A stretch of DNA of 9,651 bases from Candidatus Peregrinibacteria bacterium (GTDB lineage Bacteria > Patescibacteriota > Gracilibacteria > UBA1369 > LOWO2-01-FULL-3), in contig WJKQ01000004.1 of the NCBI GenBank assembly GCA_014728975.1, forward strand, positions 1 through 9,651, read 5' to 3'. The notes beneath the pieces were generated by a model that searched no databases, had not been told where the DNA came from, and saw only the letters and a program-made list of their open reading frames with translations. This document shows positions 1 to 6,895 of this stretch, one piece after another; within the stretch, counting starts at the first letter, position 1, and the number at the start of each line of letters is the position of its first letter. Both the position numbers and the translations under genes were made by a program.

Positions 1-1037
1 GCCTGGAGGTCGGTATTTTTATAGATCATATAGATTTTTTTCGCAATATCCCGGGGATTTTTCGGATCAAAAAATACAGCATTTTTTTCGCCACAGATTT
101 CGGGAATTGAAGAAGTTTCTGATGCGGCGACTGGTGTTCCGCATTTCATCGACTCGAGAGGGGGAAGACCAAATCCTTCATAAAGAGACGGGAAAACGTA
201 TATATGCGCGGCGTTATAGAGGTGGACCAATTCTTTCTCCTGAACGAGGCCCGTTAATATCACATCTTCTTTGAGATTTAAGCGTTTAATTGTTTCTTTA
301 ACTTCGGGGTAATAGGGGTCGGGTTTGCCGGTGATGACGAGCTTTAAGTCGAGAGATTTTTTATTTTTGAGAATATTGAACGCCTCGATAAGATTAACCA
401 GGTTTTTATGGCTTCTCCATACGCCGGTATAGAGCAGGAACTGTTTATCAATATTGTATCTTGAAAGGGTTTTTTTGTATTTTGAAGGGTTCTGAATCAA
501 AGTGAAACTTGGGCTGATTCCATTGTATACAACTTCAATCTTTTCTTCAGGGACCTTAAAATTTGCAATTATATCCTGTTTTGTACTGTTTGATACGGCA
601 ATTATTTTTTTCGATTTTTTTATTGAATTTTTGATAATTAGATTATAGGCGAGGCGGTGATGCCAGCTGGTCATTTTATGCCCGTGAAAAAAGGTGAGTA
701 TGAGATCGTGAATAGTCACAACATATGGTTTCCTGTAAAAAATAGGTATGTTGAAATGCGGAAAATGAACTGTATCACACTTTTCTTTGTTAAGTTTATG
801 CAGAAATCGGGTCTGTTCCGCGAAAGAATAATGCTTTGCTTTGACCAGCACTTTTTTTACCGCGGGATTCGGAGGATTGTATTTTTTGTATTCCGGATTG
901 TTGAAAAACAGAACCAGTTCATGTTTTCGTTTCTCTTTATCATTAATTTTAATGAGTTGTTTGACCAATTCATAGCTGTAACGGCCTATGCCGGTGAAAT
1001 TTGAGCTGAACATTCTACAGTCTATTCCTATTTTCAT
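1..1037 (-). CDS. GT4-family glycosyltransferase (mannosyltransferase-like), 3' end outside window
   Basis: This gene encodes a retaining GT-B glycosyltransferase that would add a sugar from a nucleotide-sugar donor to a cell-surface glycan or lipid-linked acceptor at the cytoplasmic membrane face. Reading the minus strand from the ATG at 1037 gives 345 residues with no stop before the window edge. The N-terminal glycine-rich loop is TGIGRY (residues 15-20), IHDL follows at 109-112, and VVYNGI at 169-174 marks the linker to the donor domain. The C-terminal domain has the family hallmark EX7E, seen as EGFGLPPLE (287-295), then a GTPV turn at 300-303. Typical members have about 370-390 residues, so only a short C-terminal piece is missing. 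The start is supported by the conserved MKIGIDCRMF opening. It is transcribed away from the tRNA-Asp gene. The motifs resemble mannosyltransferase/WbaZ-like enzymes, but the donor and acceptor cannot be read from sequence. Confidence 0.9.
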   Translation of the reverse strand, partial: MKIGIDCRMFSSNFTGIGRYSYELVKQLIKINDKEKRKHELVLFFNNPEYKKYNPPNPAVKKVLVKAKHYSFAEQTRFLHKLNKEKCDTVHFPHFNIPIFYRKPYVVTIHDLILTFFHGHKMTSWHHRLAYNLIIKNSIKKSKKIIAVSNSTKQDIIANFKVPEEKIEVVYNGISPSFTLIQNPSKYKKTLSRYNIDKQFLLYTGVWRSHKNLVNLIEAFNILKNKKSLDLKLVITGKPDPYYPEVKETIKRLNLKEDVILTGLVQEKELVHLYNAAHIYVFPSLYEGFGLPPLESMKCGTPVAASETSSIPEICGEKNAVFFDPKNPRDIAKKIYMIYKNTDLQ

Positions 1038-1044
1038 ATTATAA

Positions 1045-1050
1045 ATTATA
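1045..1050 (-). promoter_or_regulatory. -10 box (TATAAT) of the glycosyltransferase gene, leaderless arrangement
   Basis: A perfect TATAAT on the minus strand is separated from the ATG at 1037 by seven bases, so transcription would begin at or next to the start codon. There is no Shine-Dalgarno sequence in the interval. No good -35 is visible at 16-18 bp spacing, so this call rests on the -10 alone. Confidence 0.45.
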
Positions 1051-1073
1051 CAAGGGATTATTATTTTAGCTAC

Positions 1074-1102
1074 TTGACTTGTTTTTGCCAGGAAAATATA
1101 TT
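1074..1102 (+). promoter_or_regulatory. sigma70-type promoter of tRNA-Asp
   Basis: TTGACT at 1074-1079 and TATATT at 1097-1102 are separated by exactly 17 bases. Each box matches the consensus at five of six positions. The predicted start near 1109 leaves a leader of about 28 bases before the mature tRNA, normal for RNase P processing. Confidence 0.7.
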
Positions 1103-1136
1103 ATTTTTTACGTACTTTAAATCGTCAAAACAATAT

Positions 1137-1213
1137 GGAGCGGTAGTTCAGCTGGTTAGAACGCCTGCCTGTCACGCAGGAGGTCGCGGGTTCGAGTCCC
1201 GTCCGTTCCGCCA
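1137..1213 (+). tRNA. tRNA-Asp, anticodon GTC, CCA encoded
   Basis: The 77 bases fold into a complete cloverleaf. The acceptor stem is GGAGCGG with CCGTTCC (one G-T pair), the D stem is GTTC/GAAC, the anticodon stem is CCTGC/GCAGG with loop CTGTCAC, and the T arm has loop TTCGAGT. The anticodon GTC lies at 1171-1173 and reads the aspartate codons GAC and GAT. The 3' CCA is encoded in the DNA (1211-1213). It stands alone, with its own promoter upstream, and is convergent with htrA. No clear intrinsic terminator follows; the only nearby hairpin is TTGTTC/GAACAA shortly after the CCA, and it has no T run. Confidence 0.97.
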
Positions 1214-1299
1214 TTTTATAGTTGTTCGTGAACAAAACCGTCGAAATCACACTGCCCAAAACAAAGGAAGCAAAGGAAAAGAGAGTTAAGGCGTTCATT

Positions 1300-2538
1300 T
1301 TAAGTGGCTTCCTCCAGAGTAACATTTACCGTTTTCTCTTCGCCTTCGCGCAGGATTTTCAGTTCGATTTCCTGCCCAACGTTTTTTGATGAAATTATTT
1401 TGGCCAGAGAAATGTCTTTTAGTTTTTTACCGTCGATTTCCAAGATAATGTCGTTTTCCTGAATGCCAGCCTTATCTGCCGGTGATCCCGGTATTACAGC
1501 AAGGTCTTCCATTGATTCTCCTCTTAAAACGAGTGCTCCGTAATCCACCGAAAGATTATTTTTTTCTTTAAGAGCTTTTGTTACAGGGATATATCTGACT
1601 CCAAGAAACGGCCTTACTATTCTTCCTTTTTCTTTGACGGATTTGACCGCAGTTTCAACAACGTTGGACGGAATTGCAAATCCAAGATTTTCACCGTTCG
1701 CGATAGCTACGTTTACACCTATAACTTTGCCGCTTAGATCGAGTAGAGGACCTCCCGAATTCCCGGGATTGATAGCCGCGTCAGTCTGGATCACTCCTTC
1801 CAGGTATTCCGTTTTTCCAAAATATCTCGTTCCGGCTGTAATATTTCTGGACAATCCTGAAATGACTCCTTTAGAAACAGAATTATTAAATTCTAAAAGA
1901 GGATTTCCGATCGCGATTACAGTCTGGCCCGCTTTTACATTTTCCGAATCTCCGAATTCCAAATAAGGAAAGTTTTTGCCTTCAATTTTTAATACAGCAA
2001 TATCGTTTATGCTGTCTTTATCGATAACTTTTGCCTCGTATTCGGTTCCTTCGGTTGTAAATACAGTGTAGTCAGCGTCTTCTTCGTAAATGACATGTTT
2101 ATTTGTAACAAGATATCCCTCAGAAGAAACGATAAAACCCGATCCTCCCCCTATTTCTTTTTCTTCGGTTTCTCCACTTTCACGGTATTTGGGAACCTTA
2201 AAATTATATCCTGGTCCTTCAAAGAAAAAATCGTCAAACGGGCTCCCATATTCTTCATAATACTCTTCCAAAACAGGTACATCTTTTGTTATGACAACCG
2301 AAATAACCGCGGGTGATGCTTTTTCAACAACATCAATTACCAGATCCTGTTCCGAGATAAATTCTTTTTCTTCCATCAAGTCCATAAGTTCTGATTTTTC
2401 AGTTTCTTCAGCCGGTGCTTGCGAATCTTTCAATAAAGACGAACCGGCCAGTACAAGGATTGTCACCACTATTGCCGTAATTCCTCCCGATATTATCGGC
2501 ATTAAATTGGTTTTTTTTGTTGTTTTTTTTGCAGGCAT
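1300..2538 (-). CDS. htrA: HtrA/DegP-like membrane-anchored serine protease with one PDZ domain
   Basis: This is an S1C-family trypsin-like protease that degrades or refolds damaged proteins outside the cytoplasmic membrane. The 412 residues begin with a short basic cytoplasmic segment (KKTTKKT) and a single membrane anchor at about 13-36. The protease domain follows an acidic stretch and has the full catalytic triad: His148 in TNKHVI, Asp179 in NDIAVLKI, and Ser261 in GNSGGPLL, preceded by the hallmark QTDAAINP (251-258). A variable acidic and aromatic loop (about 86-128) sits before the GSGF strand (132-135). One PDZ domain fills about 310-408, with GSPADKAGI at 351-359 and NDIILEIDG at 362-370. 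Length and single PDZ match DegS/HtrA-type anchored forms. No Shine-Dalgarno sequence precedes the ATG at 2538. It lies about 100 bases downstream of the AbrB-like gene and appears to have its own CIRCE-controlled promoter. Confidence 0.95.
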   Translation of the reverse strand: MPAKKTTKKTNLMPIISGGITAIVVTILVLAGSSLLKDSQAPAEETEKSELMDLMEEKEFISEQDLVIDVVEKASPAVISVVITKDVPVLEEYYEEYGSPFDDFFFEGPGYNFKVPKYRESGETEEKEIGGGSGFIVSSEGYLVTNKHVIYEEDADYTVFTTEGTEYEAKVIDKDSINDIAVLKIEGKNFPYLEFGDSENVKAGQTVIAIGNPLLEFNNSVSKGVISGLSRNITAGTRYFGKTEYLEGVIQTDAAINPGNSGGPLLDLSGKVIGVNVAIANGENLGFAIPSNVVETAVKSVKEKGRIVRPFLGVRYIPVTKALKEKNNLSVDYGALVLRGESMEDLAVIPGSPADKAGIQENDIILEIDGKKLKDISLAKIISSKNVGQEIELKILREGEEKTVNVTLEEAT

Positions 2539-2602
2539 AGAGAAAAATGTTAGATTGTAATTTTGCAGTTAAATCATCGTTTTTTCGCACTCTATATCGT
2601 TT

Positions 2603-2629
2603 TTAGCACTCTATATTGTAGAGTGCTAT
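2603..2629. promoter_or_regulatory. CIRCE operator (HrcA binding site) in front of htrA
   Basis: The element reads TTAGCACTC, nine bases, then GAGTGCTAT. It differs from the classical CIRCE consensus (TTAGCACTC-N9-GAGTGCTAA) only in the last base. CIRCE is bound by HrcA, which represses heat-shock genes and is inactivated by heat. The nine-base spacer contains the htrA -10 box. An extra direct half-site, GCACTCTATAT at 2587-2597, repeats 2606-2616 with a 19-bp period. No hrcA gene lies in the window. Confidence 0.9.
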
Positions 2630-2642
2630 TTTATTATGTCAA
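2615..2642 (-). promoter_or_regulatory. sigma70-type promoter of htrA
   Basis: On the minus strand, a perfect -35 TTGACA (plus positions 2637-2642) is followed after 16 bases by TACAAT (2615-2620), five of six to the -10 consensus. The start would be near 2608, giving a leader of about 70 bases. The -35 overlaps the stop codon of the AbrB-like gene, and the -10 lies inside the spacer of the CIRCE element, so repressor binding would block RNA polymerase directly. Confidence 0.75.
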
Positions 2643-2833
2643 GAATTTTCGCCGCATTCTTTTAAGAGTTTTTCCATAATTTCCTGGTCGGTTTCCGCTT
2701 CTTTAATTTCAACCGGTCTTAAAGTGATAACCCTATTTTTTTCAATTAAAGAGAACCAGCCGGTTCGGCACAGATTTCTGTATAATTTTGGGATTGTGAT
2801 CTGAAATTTGGGTGAAATTTTAATGAGTTTCAT
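2639..2833 (-). CDS. AbrB/SpoVT-type (MazE-like) small DNA-binding protein
   Basis: The 64-residue product matches the swapped-hairpin SpoVT-AbrB DNA-binding fold across residues 1-41: ISPKFQITIPKLYRNL corresponds to the family pattern 'vs.kgQitiPkelRe.l', and RVITLRP (34-40) is the closing strand. The remaining tail (42-64) is acidic and predicted helical. Proteins of this type are transition-state regulators or the antitoxin half of toxin-antitoxin pairs, usually binding AT-rich palindromes in their own promoter. Here no toxin gene is adjacent: the ABC exporter lies upstream and htrA downstream. A long AT-only palindrome lies 31-60 bases before the ATG and is a candidate autoregulatory site. 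The start has no Shine-Dalgarno sequence. Family assignment is good; the regulatory role is inferred. Confidence 0.8.
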   Translation of the reverse strand: MKLIKISPKFQITIPKLYRNLCRTGWFSLIEKNRVITLRPVEIKEAETDQEIMEKLLKECGENS

Positions 2834-2861
2834 GATTTTAGGAGTTAATAAAATTGTTAAA

Positions 2862-2901
2862 TTTGTAAAATAGTAAAAAAATTTTACTATTTTTCATTTT
2901 T
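2862..2901. repeat. 40-bp AT-rich palindromic element, copy A
   Basis: The core is an inverted repeat with GTAAAATAGTAAAA on one side and TTTTACTATTTT on the other, around an AAA centre. Aligned base for base with 8888-8927 in the same orientation, 36 of 40 positions match; the differences are the three centre bases and one A/T change in the right arm. Thirty bases (2864-2893) are an exact reverse-complement match to 8893-8922. It lies between the ABC transporter stop and the AbrB-like start. It could be an operator, a weak AT hairpin terminator or a dispersed intergenic repeat. Confidence 0.8.
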
Positions 2902-2969
2902 CTAAAATTAAGGTGTAAAAAATATCAGAAAAAAATAAAATTTTCTTAAAATATTTGGTAAAACCTTAA

Positions 2970-4733
2970 TTATTTGATGAAGCCCTTAATCTGGTGATTC
3001 CAGAGATCGGCATATGTTCCATTTTTTCTGAGAAGCGATTCGTGGTCGCCGTCTTCAATTATTTTTCCTTGTTCAAGGACCACGATACGGTCCATTACGC
3101 GTAAAGTCGACAATCTGTGTGCAATCGCTATGACCGTTTTTGATTGAATAAGTTGAGCCAAAGCGGCCTGGACGTGCAATTCGCTCTCACTGTCAAGAGA
3201 ACTTGTTGCTTCGTCCAAGAGCAGAATCGGCGCGGATTTCAGAAACGCCCGTGCTATTGCGATTCTTTGTCTTTGTCCTCCGGATAATTTAACCCCTCGT
3301 TCTCCGACGTAGGTTTCGTAACCTTCCGGAAAATATTTTATAAATTCATGCGCCTGCGCCTTTTTTGCCGCTTCTATAATTTTATCTTCAGTAGCATTAA
3401 GATCTCCATATCTAATATTCTCAAAAATAGTACGGTGAAACAGAGTGACATCCTGCGGTACAAAAGCAATTTCTTTTCTTAAACTCTTACGCGTCAGATC
3501 ACGAATATCATTCCCGTCTATTTTTATCTTTCCTCTATCAACGTCGTGATTTCTCATAAGCAGATTCGCGAGAGTTGTCTTTCCGGCACCGCTTACACCC
3601 ACAATCCCGACTTTTTGGCCCGCTTTTATATTCAGACAAAAATCGTCAAAAACAGTTAAATTATCAAAGCTAAAATATACATGTTCAAATGTTATATTTC
3701 CTTTGGCTTTTTCAAGTTCTTTTGCTTCCGGCTTATCGGTAATTTCATAAGGTACGATCAATTCGTGCAGACCTTCGTCAATCTGGCTGTAATCATCAAT
3801 GGTGTTTGTCATTTTTGCCCCTATAAAAAACAGTGAACGTGTCAGGCCGACGGTCATTGTTATTATCAAAACCAGACTTCCAAGTGAGGCCTGTAAATTT
3901 TTCATTAAAAATACAGTGATGAAAATCATTCCAAAAACAAAAACTGAAAGCAGAGCACCGTTAATAAATAATATCCACTCCGAAGCCATCCAGCTTTTCA
4001 GATGTTTTCTTTGGTATTTTTCTATGAACCGGCCGACAAAATCACGTTCGTATCTATGATAAGCATGGGCATGTACAGCCCCGATATTTGATATGGTATC
4101 GACCATTTTTCCTTTTAAAGTTGAATTGGCATTCGCGGCCGCGTAAGAAAGGTGCTGTTTCTTTTTGACCATAAATATGTTGAAGCTCAAAAATATTATA
4201 ATCCAGACGCTCAACATGATGGTCAGCAAATAATTTATGGTTGAAACGATGATCAGATCAACAATTAATCCAATCAAAAGGGGGTAGTACTGCCATAAGA
4301 CGGTTGAAAATATTCTATCGGTTCCTCTTGAGGCATGACCGATTTTATTTACCAGAGAGCCGGCAAATTTATCGTTAAAATACGCACGACTGTGTTCGAT
4401 AAGGTATTTGAAAAGTTCATTCGATGAATTTGCCTCACTTTGAGTTATAAATCTCATCCCTGAAAATCCGCTCATTCTCCATACGTTTTCCGTAAAAAAG
4501 AAAGCCACCGGAAAAGCTATAATCCAGGTCCATAATGAGTTAAAGGATTCTTTATCAAATCCAGCCTCTATCGCGTATGCGGCAGTATCGGTTAGTTCGC
4601 GCAGAATTAATAAAAGCGCTCCTTCCAATAATTGTGCTACGGTTACTGCGAGTATGGCAAAAATCGCCCATTTCCGGCTTTTTTTTATGATAAACCACAT
4701 GAATCTGATTGGGTTTTTCGGGATTTCCTTCAT
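2970..4733 (-). CDS. ABC half-transporter, exporter type (ABCB/MsbA-like, fused TMD-NBD)
   Basis: This protein would act as a homodimer that uses ATP to move lipids, peptides or drugs across the cytoplasmic membrane. Its 587 residues fit the family length. The transmembrane domain covers about 1-330, with six hydrophobic segments starting near 23-45 and 68-84 and ending with the pair at about 255-300. The nucleotide-binding domain follows with every motif intact: A-loop Tyr353, Walker A GVSGAGKT (379-386), Q-loop Gln427, signature LSGGQ (483-487), Walker B ILLLDE (503-508), D-loop SSLD (511-514) and H-loop His539. With all catalytic residues present it should be an active ATPase. The ATG at 4733 opens a basic N-terminus typical of these proteins; no Shine-Dalgarno sequence is present. 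It is 94 bases downstream of the VTT gene and may be co-transcribed with it. The substrate cannot be told from sequence. Confidence 0.93.
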   Translation of the reverse strand: MKEIPKNPIRFMWFIIKKSRKWAIFAILAVTVAQLLEGALLLILRELTDTAAYAIEAGFDKESFNSLWTWIIAFPVAFFFTENVWRMSGFSGMRFITQSEANSSNELFKYLIEHSRAYFNDKFAGSLVNKIGHASRGTDRIFSTVLWQYYPLLIGLIVDLIIVSTINYLLTIMLSVWIIIFLSFNIFMVKKKQHLSYAAANANSTLKGKMVDTISNIGAVHAHAYHRYERDFVGRFIEKYQRKHLKSWMASEWILFINGALLSVFVFGMIFITVFLMKNLQASLGSLVLIITMTVGLTRSLFFIGAKMTNTIDDYSQIDEGLHELIVPYEITDKPEAKELEKAKGNITFEHVYFSFDNLTVFDDFCLNIKAGQKVGIVGVSGAGKTTLANLLMRNHDVDRGKIKIDGNDIRDLTRKSLRKEIAFVPQDVTLFHRTIFENIRYGDLNATEDKIIEAAKKAQAHEFIKYFPEGYETYVGERGVKLSGGQRQRIAIARAFLKSAPILLLDEATSSLDSESELHVQAALAQLIQSKTVIAIAHRLSTLRVMDRIVVLEQGKIIEDGDHESLLRKNGTYADLWNHQIKGFIK

Positions 4734-4827
4734 AATTATAAGTTGGATTTGATTGGCTGTAGCTTGTATAACGTTTAAATCACCTTTTGTGTTTCGGTTA
4801 ACGAAACCAAGAAGCCGGGAATATTTA

Positions 4828-5493
4828 TTATTTTCGGGAATTTACAGTTCTGTAGAATAGATAGCCCGTTATAAGCAAAAGTATCGCGGCCGCTGAGCTC
4901 CACAAAAGTACAATTTCAAATTTTCTTTCAACAAGAGCATCGCTTCCGTAAACGACAAATACCCCGATAGGCAATTCCGCCAAAAAGGTTATCAGCAGAT
5001 ATTTCCAGAATTTAATTTTTGCTATTCCCAAAAGATATCCGGGAACTTCTATCGGTAAAGCCATTCTGAAAAGAACCAAAAGTCCAAATTCTGTTTTTTT
5101 TGGAAGAAGTTTTTCGTAGTGATCAAGTTTTTTCAGAGAATAGTATTTTTTTATAAAAGGTCTTCCAATATAACGTCCGATTGAATAGGTAATGATTGAG
5201 CCAATCAACCACCCTGTAATAAGAAGCGCCGTTGTTGTTAATTTGCCCCAGGTTGAAACCACGAAAGGAACAAGCGGCACACTGCTGAAAGGAGAAAGTA
5301 TTGATGACAACGCCCCCAAAACTACAAAAAGAATAATATAAAGAACCGGGAAATCTCTTATATGTTCACCGACAGTTCCAACAAGGGCAAAAAATTTGTC
5401 CTGCAGTGCGTAAGACCCCCAAAAAAACATGATCAATATGAAAAAGATAAAAAGTCCGCGCCAGATATGTTTTAGAGGATCATATTTTTTCAT
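4828..5493 (-). CDS. VTT-domain (TVP38/TMEM64, DedA-like) integral membrane protein
   Basis: This is a polytopic membrane protein of the SNARE-associated/VTT superfamily. Relatives include DedA proteins and scramblase-like lipid transporters; the molecular role of this TVP38 branch is not firmly known. Hydrophobic segments lie at about 11-28, 50-74, 85-105 and near the C-terminus. The central signature GWLIGSIITYSIGRYIGRPF matches the conserved 'G...G....Y.iGr..G' of the domain, and a second half carries LFRMALPIEVPGYLLGI, the usual re-entrant Pro/Gly pattern. An in-frame GTG at 5499 is possible, but the ATG at 5493 is preferred because it opens MKKYDPLK and lies seven bases from a perfect TATAAT. 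It is divergent from the ferritin gene and followed by the ABC transporter on the same strand. Confidence 0.85.
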   Translation of the reverse strand: MKKYDPLKHIWRGLFIFFILIMFFWGSYALQDKFFALVGTVGEHIRDFPVLYIILFVVLGALSSILSPFSSVPLVPFVVSTWGKLTTTALLITGWLIGSIITYSIGRYIGRPFIKKYYSLKKLDHYEKLLPKKTEFGLLVLFRMALPIEVPGYLLGIAKIKFWKYLLITFLAELPIGVFVVYGSDALVERKFEIVLLWSSAAAILLLITGYLFYRTVNSRK

Positions 5494-5500
5494 TAACACA

Positions 5501-5506
5501 ATTATA
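5501..5506 (-). promoter_or_regulatory. -10 box (TATAAT) of the VTT gene, leaderless arrangement
   Basis: TATAAT on the minus strand ends seven bases before the ATG at 5493, the same geometry as in front of the glycosyltransferase. Transcription would start at or beside the ATG. The upstream DNA is almost pure A/T, so a -35 cannot be called with confidence. Confidence 0.45.
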
Positions 5507-5574
5507 TCTTAAAATTTTACTTAATTAAAAAATTTATATATTGTAGGGATAATAAAAAATTAACTAAAATTATT

Positions 5575-6066
5575 ATGGGTACAAAAGGTCGTGAGCTTGT
5601 CAAAATGGATGTTGACGAACTTATTGAACTTCTTAACAAAGCTCTTGCCGATGAGTGGCTGGCTTATTATCAATACTGGACCGGTGCAAAAGTCGTCGAG
5701 GGGGCTATGAGAGGCGAAGCCGAGGCCGAACTTATTGAACATGCCAATGATGAACTTCGTCATGCCGATATGCTTGTTGAAAGAATTATTCAGCTTGGAG
5801 GAGTACCGTTGCTTGATCCGAAAGAATGGTACGAAAAAACAAATTGTGAATATCTTCCTCCTACCGATCCTTCTGTAATTAAAATTTTAGAACAAAATAT
5901 CGAAGGTGAGCAGTGCGCGATAGATGTTTATCGCAAATTAACAGAGCTTACCAGAGACAAGGACGAAATTACCTATTTTATGGTTCTGGAAATTTTGAAA
6001 GATGAGGTGGAACATGAAGAAGATCTGCAGACCCTGCTTGAAGATATAGAAAAAATGCACAAATAA
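5575..6066 (+). CDS. Dps-like (DPSL, thioferritin-type) ferritin-like diiron protein
   Basis: This is a four-helix ferritin-like protein of 163 residues that probably oxidises and stores iron, or consumes peroxide with Fe(II), in the cytoplasm. The diiron ligands follow the bacterioferritin pattern: Glu27, Glu60 and His63 in DELRHAD, Glu112 in EGEQCAIDVY, then Glu144 and His147 in DEVEHEED. Two cysteines, Cys91 in TNCEYLPP and Cys114 in GEQCAI, are placed as in the DPSL family known from Sulfolobus, Pyrococcus and Bacteroides, where a cysteine pair sits beside the ferroxidase centre and the shell is a Dps-like 12-mer. I did not see a haem-ligand methionine that would argue for true bacterioferritin. 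The ATG at 5575 has no Shine-Dalgarno; an in-frame ATG at 5605 is an alternative. lgt begins nine bases after its stop, so the two are probably co-transcribed. Confidence 0.85.
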   Translation: MGTKGRELVKMDVDELIELLNKALADEWLAYYQYWTGAKVVEGAMRGEAEAELIEHANDELRHADMLVERIIQLGGVPLLDPKEWYEKTNCEYLPPTDPSVIKILEQNIEGEQCAIDVYRKLTELTRDKDEITYFMVLEILKDEVEHEEDLQTLLEDIEKMHK

Positions 6067-6075
6067 GGCTTCTGC

Positions 6076-6867
6076 ATGATTTATGTAAATGACTTTTCGC
6101 CAGTACTTCTAGAGTTAGGTCCGCTTGATGTCCGGTGGTATGGTTTGCTTTTTGCCGTTGGCGTGATATTAAATTATCTGATTGCAAGGTGGGCTTTTAA
6201 AAGAGAAGGCTATAAAATTGAGGATCTTGACAGTGTGGCAGTGTATCTTTTTCTTGGAATGATAATCGGTGCCCGACTCGGACATGTATTTTTTTATAAT
6301 GCCGAATATTTTTTGAAAAATCCTCTGGAGATACTGATGCTCTGGAAGGGTGGACTGGCAAGTCATGGCGCTGTAATCGGGCTTTTTGTGGCGTATTTTC
6401 TCTGGTGCAGGATTCATAAAGTGAAATTCGCGAAGTATCCTGATGTTTTGGTGTTGGGATTTCCTTTGGTTGCGATGTTTGTGAGGATCGGAAATTTTTT
6501 TAATTCTGAGATTGTTGGAGAACCGACCGATGGTGATTTTGGAGTTGTGTTTGCTAAACTGGGAGAGAATTTTACAAGGCACCCGGCACAGCTTTATGAA
6601 GCGTTGTTAAGCTTTGGTGTTTTTGTAATCCTGATTATTCTTTATAAAAAATATTATAAAAAAACTCCACGCCTCTTCTTTTTGTTTTTATTGATGCTTT
6701 TATATTTTACAGGTAGGTTTTTTATAGAATTCGTAAAAGCGCGGCATATAGTTCCAAAAGATATTCCATTGTCGATGGGACAGTTTTTAAGCATAATTCC
6801 TGTTGCTGCCTGTATACTTTATTTTGCGTTTTTCTTTCGAAAGCGGAAAAACAGAAAACAAAAATAA
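6076..6867 (+). CDS. lgt: Phosphatidylglycerol-prolipoprotein diacylglyceryl transferase (Lgt)
   Basis: Lgt transfers diacylglycerol from phosphatidylglycerol to the lipobox cysteine of prolipoproteins, the first step of lipoprotein maturation, in the cytoplasmic membrane. The 263-residue sequence carries the family signatures in order: WYGLLFAVG (21-29), IIGARLGHVFFY (63-74), GGLASHG (92-98), the diagnostic RIGNFFNSEIVGEPT (137-151) and HPAQLYEA (169-176). Seven hydrophobic segments are evident, and the C-terminus is strongly basic (RKRKNRKQK) and likely cytoplasmic. It is slightly shorter than the E. coli enzyme but has no obvious gap. The ATG follows the ferritin stop by nine bases, with a weak AAGG upstream, one of the few Shine-Dalgarno-like sequences in the window. 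The gene ends 28 bases from the convergent VKOR gene, with no clear terminator between them. Confidence 0.96.
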   Translation: MIYVNDFSPVLLELGPLDVRWYGLLFAVGVILNYLIARWAFKREGYKIEDLDSVAVYLFLGMIIGARLGHVFFYNAEYFLKNPLEILMLWKGGLASHGAVIGLFVAYFLWCRIHKVKFAKYPDVLVLGFPLVAMFVRIGNFFNSEIVGEPTDGDFGVVFAKLGENFTRHPAQLYEALLSFGVFVILIILYKKYYKKTPRLFFLFLLMLLYFTGRFFIEFVKARHIVPKDIPLSMGQFLSIIPVAACILYFAFFFRKRKNRKQK

Positions 6868-6895
6868 TTTAACCTCATTTCTATGCCTTACGTAA

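Noticed and set aside
657..1004. 115-residue plus-strand frame opposite the glycosyltransferase
   Set aside because: It is the complement of a strongly conserved GT4 gene; the plus-strand peptide has no recognisable domain.
1125..1325. 66-residue minus-strand frame containing AERTGLEPATSC as a protein gene
   Set aside because: That string is the antisense translation of tRNA-Asp and is a common over-annotation; only its upstream hydrophobic part deserves a comparison with relatives.
2906..2971. Inverted repeat AATTAAGGT ... ACCTTAATT at the end of the ABC transporter gene
   Set aside because: Arms of nine AT-rich bases with a 48-base gap and no T tract; not convincing as terminator or operator.
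4735..4740. TATAAT on the minus strand directly before the ABC transporter ATG
   Set aside because: Only one base separates it from the ATG, so transcription would start inside the gene; probably chance in AT-rich DNA.
4791..4807. Hairpin GTTTCG-GTTAA-CGAAAC between the VTT and ABC genes as a terminator
   Set aside because: The stem is only six pairs and no T run follows on the minus strand, the direction of transcription.
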